A DNA stretch of 64,000 nucleotides from Ganoderma boninense (GCA_002900995.3 CM035305.1:1364001-1428000), one strand, 5' to 3'; counted from the stretch's first letter, positions 45,864 to 58,685 are shown. Notes: generated from the letters alone by a model not told the origin. A program made the numbers and translations.

Positions 45864-46605
45864 GCGTGCTCATTCATTTTTCGTACGCATCACAAAAGGC
45901 CTTCTCCATCTTCTCAAAGGCCATGGATCTATTATCGCATATTCATCGTCTCTCAGCGGCAAACACACACGCCCTCATTTTTGTACATATTTATTTGCAC
46001 CGTCGTGTGTACACCTTGTTTTGATCTTTGTGCTTGTCGTGGATTTGTTTACGAACGGGGACGTGTAGGAGTGAATGTAGTCAAAAGGCATGCCATAGCC
46101 TAAGTAGAGCAGTTGGTCATAGAGATATACTGTTCTTGTAGAAGTACCGTGACTTGTGGGCCGGGATTGCTACGGCATTATGTTTGCTGAGTGATGCTGC
46201 TAAAGGCCGCGACAATTTGGATTTGCATGACGTCTATTCCGAGTTCCCGACGCAGGATGTGTCCTTATTATGTCTGAATATGAAAGACGTTTTGTCAGAT
46301 CCTGATGTTGGGTGGTAGCCAGACACTGTTAGCGCAATTCAAGGCATGTGATGTTGTCCGGAATGGCTGGCTAGCCACTGGTTCGAGGGTGGGATAGAAT
46401 GATGACAGGGGCTGTGAGGAGGATGGCAACCCCCAACGTATTTTGCAAAGGCGTACGCCCAGTGGACGTGGATGAGAGAGGATGGCAATTGGGGGCAAGG
46501 GATAGGGCGACGGAGATTATCTAGCCGATTTGGCCGATAATCGAGTGACGGAGGAGCGAGAGGGCTTCCGGCGGTCCGCGAGCACATATACCACTTCTGG
46601 CACAC
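45864..46605. other. Intergenic, 3' UTR of homocitrate synthase and IPP1 promoter
   Basis: About 740 bases. A TATA-like acatata lies near 46574-46582, only about 25 bases before the first ATG of the pyrophosphatase gene. No other gene is seen. Confidence 0.4.
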
Positions 46606-48165
46606 ATGTCTGCAATCGCCCTCCGCCGCCTCGCCCTCCACGCCCGTCTTTTCTCTTCCTCCACCATGGCCCGTAAGCCTCCCTTGTCTCCTCTCCCTCC
46701 AGTGCGCCCCCCTCACCGTCCTTCCAGAATATAACCCTCGCCTCGTTGGCGCACCCAACACCCTCGGTGAGTTTCTGGCCATCTCTGCAGATCCCCATCG
46801 TCCGCCCAGATGGGCTTGATCACCCCGCTCCTGTCCGCGTTGAACGCATACCCCTTACATCTTTTACTTTGCTTTCATTCTTCCACCCGCGCGCTCGCCG
46901 ACGTGTCTTCCGTGCCCGCGTTCCGTCCCGCTAACGCGCCCCGCAGAACACAGGGTGTACATCGAGCAGAACGGGAGCGTCGTCTCGTCCTTCCACGACA
47001 TCCCCCTCTTCGCGGACCAGAACAATGGCATCCTGAACATGGTCGTCGAGGTCCCCCGCTGGACCAACGCCAAGATGGAGATCTCCAAGGAGGAGCCCTT
47101 CAACCCCATCAAGCAGGACGTCAAGAAGGGCCGTCTCCGCTTCGTCCGCAACTGCTTCCCCCACCACGGCTACATCTGGAACTACGGCGCATTCCCTCAG
47201 GTGCGTGCCCCAGCTCACCCCTGCTCCGTTTTGAAGCATCCAGACTGATTCCACGCGCGCGTCGCACTGTCTTGCATCCGGCTGCGATCTTACTCTTCCC
47301 TAACTTCGCGTCCATTCGCACCCGCTCCCCTATATGCGCCCCGGTCCTGCACGGCAGACCTGGGAGGACCCGCAGCAGACGCACCCCGAGACCAAGGCGC
47401 AGGGCGACAACGACCCGCTCGACGTGTGCGAGATCGGCGAGCAGGTCGGCTACGTCGGGCAGGTGAAGCAGGTCAAGGTGCTCGGCATCATGGCGCTCCT
47501 CGACGAGGGCGAGACGGACTGGAAGGTGATCGTGATCGACGTGCGCGACCCGCTCGCGTCGCGCATGAACGACATCGAGGACGTCGAGCGCCAGCTCCCC
47601 GGCCTCATCCGCGCCACCAACGAGTGGTTCCGCATCTACAAGATCCCCGACGGCAAGCCCGAGAACAACTTCGCGTTCTCCGGCGAGGCCAAGAACAAGA
47701 AGTACGCGACCGAGATCATCCACGAGTGCCACGAGGCCTGGCGCCGCCTCATCACCGGCGAGAGCCCCGCCAAGACGGCGTCGTACGACCTCTCGATGTG
47801 CGTATTTATCTGACTTGTGTCATGGTGCTCCTTGTGCTCACCGAGCTGTGGTTTGGGTTCTATCAGCCGTAACGTCACAGTTACCCAGTCTCCTGGTTTC
47901 ACCCCGGCGAACGATCCCGCGTACGCCAGCCTTCCTCCCGACTCCCGCAAGCCCCCCGCCCCCATTGACCCTTCCAGTGCGTTGCTTCCATCTCACTTTC
48001 CGGACTGCAAACTAATCGTGGTCTCGTCGTGCAGTCTCGAAGTGGTTCTACATCGCTTCCGCCCAGGTATAAGCTTTTCCGAAGGCGTGTCTTGTTGTGT
48101 AGATATCAGAAGTAGTAACGAAATCAATCAATGCTCAGGCCGACGAGGTCGTCTCCCGTTTCTGA
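46606..48165 (+). CDS. Inorganic pyrophosphatase
   Basis: Family I soluble pyrophosphatase; hydrolyses PPi to drive biosynthetic reactions. Seven exons (46606-46672, 46728-46766, 46947-47200, 47358-47797, 47867-47976, 48035-48066, 48139-48165) give 322 residues. If the last intron is retained, a TAA at 48070 ends the protein at 315. Core motifs: [49 protein letters not shown] (the D-x-D-P-x-D signature) and [19 protein letters not shown] sequence (here [17 protein letters not shown]). The first ATG gives [20 protein letters not shown], an arginine-rich, acid-free presequence-like segment; a second in-frame ATG at 46666 ([14 protein letters not shown]) matches the usual cytosolic N-terminus. 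The gene could therefore serve both cytosol and mitochondria. It is convergent with POM152. Confidence 0.95.
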
Positions 48166-48310
48166 TCTGCCAGAGACCATGTCGACCAACCCTTGGTTTC
48201 GTGGACGGCGAAAGGATAATTTCTGCGAGAATAGAGTACGTGCGACAACATTGCATGCAAACAAACTAGAACATGATGGATATTTTGTACGTGAGATGGG
48301 CAGTCGGTCA

Positions 48311-51300
48311 TCACCTAGACTTGTCTCCGCTGTCCTGTTGCGCGGGCGGATATCTACAATATCTGTCGGAGATCGACGTGATGGTCCAGGTTCCTGTTGC
48401 ACGTATGCCGTGGTTAGAGAGAGTATGTTATCATCTTGCATTGACACTGAAACGTAGATGTGAAGTACGCACCTTCCAATGCAGAGAAGATCGAGTACTC
48501 TTTTGTCGTTACACCAGACACGGTGTGCGTCTCGAGCACCACGCCCTGCGCGCCCTTGCGTGGGCTCAGCTCCGCGCGCTGGTACGTGAACGTGAACGGC
48601 GGCTCCCCGATGAGCGTGAACACGATCTCCGCCTGGTCGCCCTCGTGGATGTCCTGCACGATGCGCTTCCCGTGCCCGACCTGCGCCGACGGCAGCGGGT
48701 GCACCGCGTAGCGCAGGTCCGTCACCGCGGTCTTGCACATCCGCTGCTGGTGCGCGACGGACGTGATCGCGAACTCGCCCGCCGCGTGCTGCTGCGCGGC
48801 CCACGGCGACAGCTTCGCCTCCTGCGTGTGCGCGCGCCCGTTCACGCGGAAGCCGATCGTCCACGGCGGCGTGCCCTCGAGCTGGAACGGGATCGTGTCG
48901 CCCACGCAGTAGTCCTCGCGCCGGCTGAACGGGATGATCGCCGCCGTCTCGGCGATGTCGACCCAGATGCTGCGGAAGAGCGGGTCCGGCGCGACCTGCT
49001 CGCAGTGGCTCGCGTCGCGGATGGACTCGATGGTGACTTGGTGGGGGCCGATCGAGCGGAACGTGTACTCGGGGAGGTGGACGCGCCACTGCGTGTCCCA
49101 GAGCTCGATCGTCTCGAGGTGCGTCTCGCTCGCGGCGAGGTTGCGCACGGAGACTTGGAGGTAGAAGGGCGGGGTGCCGTCGAGGACGACGAGGCCGTCG
49201 TTGTAGGACTGGTCCTGGGCGGTGAACGCGTCGTTGAAGCAGTAGGAGAGGCGGTTGTGGTTCTTGAACCGGGCGGAGGGCCGCATGAGGACCTGCTGCT
49301 CGAAGAGGAGGCGTTCGGAGCGGGGGATGGTCGCGTCCTTGTTGTTCTCCAAGGGATACGAGACATCGCCGATCTGCTTCACCTCGTAGTAGATTCGGGC
49401 GGGTTCAGATGTGCGAAGCTGGAACCGAGTACGGGGTTGGATGCTGCTGAATGTGGGCTGGTCAAGGAGTTTGGTTCCTCCCAGTCCGTCGTCCTTCGCG
49501 ATGTTGTACATTATTTGGAATGGAGAGCGACCTGTAACACAGATAAATACCTAGTGTCGGAAAATTTGACGTGAAAGACGGACCGGTAAGATCAAGGTCG
49601 ACATGGTCATTGCTGCCTTCACAAATGGCTGGAAGAATATGAGAGCCGTTATACCGTTCATAAGTCGAAATTATGTCTGACGAGAGTTTTGCGGCAGGCC
49701 GTGGGACATGGTCTACACGATAGGTAGATTCACCCCCAACCACAGTCCCTGGGCATCGAGAGTCGGTCACCTATACAGTCATGAGTTCTTGATGAGACAC
49801 GGAGAGTGGTGCGAACACTTACCCCAACAAGCTCATAGGTACCCTGGGCATTGACAAGAAGTTCCTCGTTGAGTGACTTGAACGCAACTCTCTCAACAGC
49901 GCCACCCAGGCGACGATATTCGACGCGCCACGGCTGCATGCATCCGAGAAATTAACAACCGGATCGCTGCACAAAAAGCCTACGCACCCCTTCGCCGGTC
50001 AAACGGAGCGGGAGACGGGCCTGTTCATGATCGAGGATCGTAACCCGCCTCTGATCCGCCTTTCCGTAGAACTTGACAGTCGGCTACAGTGACACATTCG
50101 TCAACGTAAGGTTGAGGCACCCGATTGTGCACGCGGAACGCACCAGTATGCGCCGCACGTTCACCGCGATTCCCGGCACGGACAGGGACCTCTTGCACTT
50201 GTATGCGTCCTCGACGCTCACTGGCACATTGGCGTGAGTTTGTGTCATTCTCGGCCTCGGATCACGTACCAAGCTCAACTTCGAACGACCCTCCGTCCCG
50301 GTCGACAGCCTGGGGAATAGGAAGAGACAAAGTTTTCTTGGCAGTCTCAATGTTCCTGAAGGGAACGACCTCGGAGCCCTTGGGCCCGACAATCTGGACT
50401 TCGATGTTCCACGGCGCGGTACCCTACGTCGTACAGAGTGATCGTTAGAGATAGAGAGGGAAAAGGGTTGGATGAAATGCATACCCTGAGTTCAACTTCC
50501 ACGTCCACGTTGCTGCCGGAACAACTACTGATGCTCTTCTTCCCTCGGCCGCCATGAGAGTTCCCAACGAAGTCGGCTGAGGGCGGCGGGTGTACGTCAA
50601 GCTTGATGGCGGCCGCCTTGAGGTCGATCTTCTTGTAATTGACATCGCTGACTTGGTGAATCTTGAAGGTATAGTGACCGCTGCGGTCCGGCTGGACAGT
50701 AAGTTCCCCGCGCGAAGTCGGGAACGTCTTGTGGTGTTCCTTGGCGTTCTCGGAGTCTCGCTGCGAACGATAGTAGACCTGGAATGGTGGGGTACCGTGG
50801 AGAACAAGGGATGCCGAGACACCAATGTCCCCAGAGCTGCGGCCCGCGAACGGATGGTTTCAATTGTCAGCGGACTCGATCATCGCGTTGGAAGGCTAGA
50901 AATGAAAAAGGTATTGGACAGCCAGAACACACCATTCGTGTATCTTCTTCCACTCAATTTCGGCTGTAGGCAACGGCCTCTCGATGACACGGCAAGTCTC
51001 AGGACTCAGCACGTCGCCCTCGCAGTGCTGGCCCTTTACACCCACGATTGTGTATTCGCCTGGTGCGCTAGCACGCAGCGTCAGATCGCGACGCTCGGCC
51101 TGCGTCCTGAGAGTCTTCGTCCATCCCTTGTACCGCTTGCTCGGCTTCGCCCCGTCTTCGCCGTGTGGAGGATCGTATCGCACATCAACGTCCCAAGGTG
51201 CATCTACTAGATCCGCTTGTACAGTTGCAATGTTGAGAGGCGCCTCGGACCCGATAAGAAGAGAGGCTGGCTGGCCTGGGCCGCAATGCTTGAATGAAAC

Positions 51301-52896
51301 GGAAGGGCGACGGAGGACAGTAACCGAACGACTTGTCGCGAGCGTGCGATCCTGTCCTGCCTTCCGAGACACGTCGGTGTGTTGGCCAGCGTGTACAACG
51401 TTGCCCAGAGAGTCGGTAACTGACTCAAGGGTGTACGTGTGGGTGCCAAGCGCATCCAGAACCACCGTGAGCGGGACCCGGACTTGGGTCGGTGCACGTT
51501 GACCAACCACATTGAGCCTGGGGTCGTCTTCTCCTCGCGCATGGTGTTCATCTGCGCCTTCTATGCCTTCGACCATGAAGGCCTCCCGTTTGGTGCCGAC
51601 TTCTCGGTGCCAGCGGAGGCTGAGCGGCGGTACACCGAAAATGTCGATATCCAGTTGGAGTTCTTCGCCAGATCCGCCGACAAGACCCGGGGGAGCACAT
51701 CGGACATCTTTCACGGCTGCATGACTCTCGGGAGAGAACTCGGCGCGGGGACAAGGAACGATCGTGACTTCGCTGGGAACCACCAGACGTGCGTCGACAC
51801 CCGACTGATCAAGAACGCGGTCAAGCTTGAGCGTACCGGGTTTGCTGAGTCGGATGTAGGTGAGGTGCTGAGTCTTCTGCAGGTGGTTATGACCAGAGCT
51901 GTGGCCATCGTCATCTTCGTCGTCGTCGTATTCGTCGTATTCGTCGGAATCCTGTTTTGCCGCTGCGCGAACCAGTTGGAGGTGGTCAGCACGACCCTGC
52001 TCGATCGCTCTAAGATCCTTCGCAGACAGGTCATGATGCTCGACCTTGCCAAGGCTCCGAGACTTCTCCGAGGGTACGAGAGGGGTTAGAATATACCGCA
52101 CACTAGCTGGACTGGTGTTGTTCAACAATAGCGGAATGAGGACATGAGAGCCTGGGGTTGGTAAGCAGAAAGTCTCGGCGTAAGGGTTCAGGTGAGCAGT
52201 GCTGATTGGAGACATGCGGACGGTATGTTGACCGAGAAGATGTGGGTCCTTCCTACCACTGAATATTGGCAGTCCCAAGCTGGGAAGATATTCGAAAATT
52301 CCAGATGTCCTTGAAGAGGTATCTTCTCCAAAAATGAGCGACATGAACCACCCCGCATGCCTGACGAATACTAACCTGACATTCGGCCAGACTGCGCCCA
52401 CGGTCCTCCACCAACGTTCACCGAAACTCCTCCAAAGGCGAGACCATCAAACGCGCACAACAGGATGATCTGCAAAATGACCACGGAGGTGCTGTACCTC
52501 AAGCGTGGTATTCGAAGCCATGATAGGACGACACAGAACAGGAAGTCGACTAGCATCCATTTCCTCGCGAAGTGTTGTGGCCCTTCACTTGGTAGAAACC
52601 AATATCGGAAAAAGTCAAATACTTTGGCGGCCTGTCATAGGATGTGTTGTTAGTAAGTACAGCAGCCGCTATACAACCTGAAAGACGAGGCATACTGGCC
52701 CCGCTCTCGTAGATGACGGACCGCCACTGGGACAACACGCGCTCTCGCCAACGAAGTCACACACCTGGCATGCCACTCCAAGGCTCAGAGCGTAGAATCT
52801 CTGATCTGGGACCTCCAGAAAGCTTTCTGGTATGAGCGGTTGCGGCCCGGGTGGGGGTGGTTGCGCGCTGCCTGGTGCAGGCTTTGTCGTGGACAT
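48311..52896 (-). CDS. Nucleoporin POM152
   Basis: Membrane-ring nucleoporin of the nuclear pore complex with a short cytosolic N-terminus, membrane helices and a luminal string of Ig-like domains. The start MSTTKPAPGSAQPPPPGPQP leads to PESFLEVPDQRFYALSLGVA. Helices follow after introns: MLVDFLFCVVLSWLRIPRL and VVILQIILLCAFDGLAFGG. The luminal part has repeating Ig-like signatures such as PPLSLRWHREV, GTPPFYLQVSVRNL, GTPPWTIGFRVNG and GEPPFTFTYQRAE, each an x-P-P strand typical of Pom152 repeats. The last exon reads TWTITSISDRYCRYPP and ends GDKSR. Numerous short introns. A 433-codon antisense frame (48273-49574) is a GC-bias shadow. Length of about 1,250 residues fits the family. Confidence 0.93.
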
Positions 52897-53557
52897 TGCG
52901 TGGGCGTCTGAGTGTGCGCCGGAATCCTATGTCGTCACGTTCGTAAATTGTGGTGGTGTTCCGAGGGCTTCAGGACGTGATGAGGAGGCAAGCAAGCCAG
53001 AGAGACATGAAGAGAGGTGACGGTCGTGCACAAACAACAATGGGCGACTCCTCCAGCAAGCATCCAAGTGACGCGCCCGCCAGAAAGCACGTGATCGTAG
53101 GTGACCCGCGAGAGGCGACCGTGACACAGTGACCCAACGCGACCTTGCTCAGAGTCGGGCAGCAAACTCAAGTTCAGTAGAGTCAGACCTTTGAAGCCTG
53201 TCCAACACGAATTGTGTTTGTGTGTAGAAGGGTATCATGTTCCAAGAGTAGATACTCGAATGCAGAAGTACATAGTCGATACAAAACGCTCTAAGATATG
53301 ATGATACATAGTGGCAATCCTAGTCGTAAGAAAGCAGTAGACGTTGAAGGCGTGAAAACGAGGAGGGCCCCGAGAGCACATGCCAGCATGAAAGGGACGA
53401 ATGCAGGAGCTGAACGAACATAGCGAAGTACCGATACAATGCCCGTGTCTGTGTGGGTCATGACAAGTCTAATGGCGGAGAAGCAAAATGACTATATGCA
53501 GGAACAAGGGGATTAAGAGAACTTTAAGAACCCAGAAGCTGGAATCAGCCACGAGTT
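52897..53557. other. Intergenic, no gene recognised
   Basis: About 660 bases upstream of POM152 and downstream of the NRPS-like gene. Short frames only. The part 53200-53550 is AT-richer and is probably the NRPS-like gene's 3' UTR. Confidence 0.4.
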
Positions 53558-56500
53558 TTACCTGACGCTGAGCCGCTGCGCGCTCAACAGCGTCGAGGTC
53601 CGCATGGCGGACGTCCTGCGCATCATCAGCTCCAGCCTTTCCTTCGCCTCCTCCAGCTCGCGCTCGTGGAATTCCAGCTTTTTGTCTAGCCGACGCCGCT
53701 CATCCTCCAGTTTCAGATGAACGCGTGTGAGCTTGCGGTAGCGGGAGTCGGTGTGGAAGGTAGACAGGACCTGCGAAGACGTCCTGCTACGCAGGTACGC
53801 CTGCTGATCCATACGGTGGGCAGGCCAGCCGGCGTATACGCCGCCGGACTCGGCGATCTCACCCGAGGTGAGAAGGGTATGTTCGAGAAGCATAGAACCG
53901 GTCTCCATAGACGCGCCAGAGAGAAGGCGGGACCCTGAGCGCATGGCGGAGCTGTACAAGGGTGGTCAGCGATCCGTAGACATCACCATTGAGTGGAAGA
54001 ACGTTGACATACCCAGAACCAATCGTCAACTTGTTCAGGGAAAAGTGACCGCGTGAGTTGATGTGCGCGACGACCGAACAGTCGTCCAGCGCAACGTTGT
54101 CGCCCAGCTCCACAAGGTCGGGCTCCGTCATCAAGCCCACACGGCCGCCTGCGAAAACAGCGCAGTCCTTGCCGATCGTCGCGCCCAGAGCGCGAAGGTA
54201 CCACACCATGTACGCGCTCCCGCTGATCGAGCCCAGAATGCCGCCGATACCGTAGCCTTTGTAGAGCGGCTTCGAAAGGACAAGATGGAGCTGCCAGCGC
54301 TGACAGTACGAGCTCTTGTCCCAGTCGTAGCTGCCCTGCGCGCGGCGGCCGATGACGATCCATTTCGTGAGGACGCCCCAGAGCAGCGCGACGACGGCTT
54401 GGATGGTGAAAGTGAGGATGAACCAACAAGAGATGAGCCCGAAAAGGACGAAGACTTGTCGAGGACCCCGGTCGAAGAGGTGGAGCTGGGGCAGATGAAT
54501 GCGAAGGAGGTTGAGGACCTGCGTACCGACAACGGCGGCAATCGACCAGTAACCGGCGCCCAGGATGGCGACGAAGAAGTTGATAACTAGGAGGAGGGAG
54601 TAGGGGAAGACGAAGAAGGAAGCTTCGCGCTTGTAGAAGGCTCGACCGAAGGGAGTAATCGTCGGGGTGTCGTCGTGGCCGTCCACCTCCTTGGTGCCCT
54701 GCTTGAAGCACACGGCCTCGCCGCGCTCAGAGCCCATCCATACAGACCCGTCCGCGTACGTCGTGTTCCTCTTCGAAAGAGCACCGGAGCCCATGATCGC
54801 CCGCTTGCCCACCGTCACGCCAGGAAGGAGAACGACGCGGTCGGCGATCATCGCGCCCGCCTTCACGGCGACCCTGCCTGAGCCCACGCCGTCGGTGGTG
54901 AAGACCTCCGAGCGCGATCCGAACACGACGTCGTCGCCGACCTCGAAGAGCTCAGGATCAGGACAGTATACGCCCGAGCCAGGCCAGTACACCCGTTTCC
55001 CGACCTTCGCACCCATGCATCGCCAGACGACAGACGTAACCTCGTAGTGCGATCCGATGATATCCTGGGCGCGCTTGATCGACTCTTGGCTAAGGAGGTT
55101 TTGATTAATGAATCGGCGAAGGAGAGACCACTGGGACGTGCTCCCGTCGCGGTTGAGACCCATGATGCGCTTCAGGATAATGCCGAAGACGAGCTGGAAG
55201 ATGGGCGGAATGATGACACGCACGATGCGAGCCAAACTGTGCCAGGCAACACGATCCGGGGACGCGAACCATACGATGACGCGTTCGAGGGAATCGAAGT
55301 TGCCCGGAGGTGGTGCCTGTGACATAAGGAGGAAGAGGGCAACGAACCAGGGGACGTACGCGGCAAGCTTGACGAGGCCGATGACAGGGTAGGCTACGAA
55401 GACCTTCAGCATCCAGTGCGGTTGAGTGATCACCCCACGGCCGTATTGAGCGTGAGCATCCGGGGAGGGCTCGTCGTGGGAGGATGCGTGCGGGCCATAG
55501 GTCGCGCCGTCGGGGATGGCAGCTCCGGGGGCGATTTGGGTGTAGGTGTTCACTACGGCACCATGACCGATGACAACGGGTTCGAGGCGGAAGCACCCAT
55601 CGCGTTCGACGCAGAAACCACGGACGAGGGAGTTGTCGATACGACAGTCATCGTGGAGAGTGAGGAGATCGAACTCAGCGAGCTTCGCCTTCGGATCGAT
55701 TTTGACGTTTTTCCCGATGCGCGCGCCGAGCATACGGTAGTAGACAATCTCGAGAGAGGGGTGCATGGAGAAGATGCCGCGGCCAAAGATGCGTAGGAGC
55801 TGGTTCGTGATCCACCAGCGAAGGTGGTAGTTGCTCCAGAATCGGTACGTCCCGGGCTTGTAGCGACCGATGACAACCCACTTGAAAGCGATGGCGACAA
55901 AGGGGAGGACGATCCTCGCCACCAGGCGGGCACCGACGATTGCCGTAAGTAAGGACCCGATGCGCTCCCAATAATCGCCGTCAATGACCCCCGTGAAAAG
56001 CGAGAGGATGAAAACGATACCAGTCCAAGTGAACGCAACCTTGATAGGATAGAATAGCAACAAAGGAATGGCTTGGACAAGGAGTGGCAGAGGGTGGGTG
56101 GCCCGACGACCGTTATCCGGAACAGGCTCAAGGTCCTCGAGAGCAGGGAGGTCGAGCGACTTGGAGATCGAGCGGCAGAGCTATTGAGAGAGGAGTTCAC
56201 CGCGGTCTTGTCGAACTCGGAGTTCACAGGCGAGTCGCCGTCGACTAGGGAGGCAATTCCCTGGATCGTGCTGTTGGTGAAGATGGAAGGAACACGAACG
56301 GTTGCTCCTGTCTCCTTGCGGATCATATGCGCAAGACGCCCCAGAAGAAGCGAGTTGCCGCCGAGGAGGAAGAAGTCGCTGTTTCTGGAGATGGGTGAAG
56401 GGTCCTTGTCCAAGAGATTCGCAACAATGTCACGGATGACGAGAGCCGTAGGGGACATCGCGTCGGCGTTCCTCTGCAAGATCTTGGCCTCCATGACGTC

Positions 56501-58685
56501 CCAGTCAACAGACCCATCCGCAGTCCTCGTCAGCGGCTCGGAGAAGACATGTAGAGGGTCGGGCACGGCGTATCCGGGGAGAAGGGTCAAGAGCGAGTTG
56601 AGGATGGATGGGGAGTCAAGACTGGAAGACGGCTCGACCACAACGAGTGCTTCAGGGCTACCATCCTTGGCCAAGCGGACGGCGACGTCCTGGACACCTT
56701 GAATGTCCGAGATGGCGCTTGCAACACCCCGGACTTCGAGAGATACCAGGGAGCATGGAATGGGTTCCGAAAGAGGCGCGTTCTTGTCGGGAGTCGCGTG
56801 AGCCTCGAAGTGGCGGCGGATCGTCGGTGTCTCATCGGTGAGCTCCGCAATATCGAGACGTTGTGCGAGCTTGATACGCAGCGGCTTCCCCGCACTATTC
56901 TTCGGCAGATCGGGCATGTACACGATGACGAAAGGCCACTTGGAAGGGTGGAGCTGAGCCTTGAGCAGGTCGAGAAGCTCGGGAAGCCCGATTCGTGCGA
57001 CGCCGGGGCGGGGCACAATGACGACACCGATGGTCTCCTGGAGGACATCGTGAGGGACGGAGAAGGCGATGGTCGCCTGGACGCGGTCCCCGGCGACAGA
57101 CGTTATGGCTTCCTCGACCTCGAAGGGCGAGATGACTTCTCCACCCTTGTTGATAATCTCCTTCGACCGGCCGGTAATGAAGAGGTATCCGTCGTCGTCC
57201 ATGTAGCCCATGTCCCCAGAATCAAACCATCCCTCGGACGAGAAGGTGGAGGTGTCCAAGGGGCCGTTGGGGTCCGTCTCGTAGCCTTCGAAAGTTGGGA
57301 CTCCACGAACGCAGACAGCTCCGGTCGCGCCGGGAGTGAGCTGAAGCTCGAGGTTGGAGGGGTTTCGAATGGATAGATAGGGACCGCATGCGACACCCGA
57401 ACAGCCCGGACGGTCAAGCCGATAGGTTGTTGGAGGCGAGGCGATGGGCATGCATTCAGTCATGCCGTATGATGGGAGAACGACGGCACCAAACGTCTCC
57501 TTGAGCTGCAGGGCCAGAGATGGGAGCAAACCACCTGCTGCGTTGGCGATCATGCGAATGCGTGTGTCCCTGGAGGGGGTGAGCGCCTCGGGCTTGGATC
57601 CCAAAATAGCGTGATGCATTGTCGGTGCTGCGTAGTACCTGTCTCTCGACGTCGGTACCAAAAACAGATCAGGGTAGACGCGGACGTACCAAGTAGCTCC
57701 ACGAGCGACGACGATCGGCCAGAAAGCAGTGCTGTCGAAACCTGGACACATAATGGCGCTCCCTCCGGATAACATCGGGGCCCACAAGTTGCGCACGATG
57801 CCCCCAACATGGAACAGAGGCATCATGTTCACTACCGACCATTAAGCCGTGATCGGAAGAAGACCCGGAGGTGCACTCACTGTTGACATCGTGCGCCTGG
57901 AGATCCCATGACCGGATAACAGCGCATGTACCAACGACAAGAGATCGGAGCGAGTACGGGACGACCTATGAATAGCGGACACAAAAGTTTAATCATAGGT
58001 GTTTTGACTCATTAAGGAAATCGCTTGCCTTCTTTTTGCCACTAGTCCCGGAGGTGTGTAGAACAAGCGATTGATCCGAAAGGCGATGTGGCTGCGACGC
58101 CTGCCGAACAGGGCTCTGGACGACGGCCCAATCCTCGGCGCCATCTTCTTCCCTCATGGCGGACATGGTGAACAGGCCAGGGGCACCGTCCGCCAACGTG
58201 TGCATGAAGATGATCTCGCACCGGAGTTCCTCCCTGAGTGCCCGAAGCTCGAGCCTCTCCGTGGCGTCGGCCGTCGTGAAAATAGCCTTTGCGCGAAGCC
58301 GGGCCGCGTCCTCCTTCAGCTCCCCCGCGGTGCAGCTCGAGTTGACCGGGGCACAAGTGTGGTAGGCGGTGACCGCGAGGAGGGCGACAGCGTTCTCGGG
58401 ACTGGTAGGGAGCACAACCATGACACGATCGTTCGGTCCGAGACGGTCGTGGAGACCAGACGTGGGGAGAGCAAATCCTGCAACGAACCGACGGAGAGCC
58501 GCATGGGAGAGGGGCGGGCGGGACGGATCGGTGGACCAGAGGGCGGGGGCGTCGGTCGAGCAGAGGCAGTCGAGGAGAGTGGAGACGCGGCCGGAATCGG
58601 TGACCTCTGTCGCGAGATGGTCTCCGAGGGAGGTGCCCTTTGCAGGGTCTGAGAGGTTGCCGAGGAACGCCAATGGGATGGACAT
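53558..58685 (-). CDS. NRPS-like membrane synthetase (A-T-Pls-type terminal domain)
   Basis: Single polypeptide of about 1,635 residues. Exons: 58029-58685, 57881-57965, 54013-57831 (with a probable 47-nt intron at 56181-56227) and 53558-53951. The adenylation domain (about 1-570) has LVLHTSGTSGKKK split by an intron before VVPYSLRSL, SYGMTECMP, GWFDSGDMGYMDDDGYLF, ITGRSKEIINKGGEV and NSAGKPLRIKL with the A10 lysine. Then come a diverged adenylation-subdomain-like segment (about 590-670) and a thiolation domain with FFLLGGNSLL, its serine being the phosphopantetheine site. From about residue 815 several pairs of membrane helices alternate with three hexapeptide-type beta-helix segments; blocks such as VVIGRYKPGTYRFWSNYHLR and VIGRRAQGSYDWDKSSYCQR match the NRPS terminal domain TIGR02353 of bacterial epsilon-poly-lysine synthetase. 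The C-terminus is a charged coiled coil. The likely role is membrane-bound activation and oligomerisation of an amino acid; the substrate is unknown. Confidence 0.88.

Noticed and set aside
48273..49574. 433-codon open frame on the plus strand
   Set aside because: It lies antisense to well-conserved POM152 exons, is rich in Arg, Val, Asp and Leu, and shows no family resemblance. It is a shadow of GC-rich third positions.
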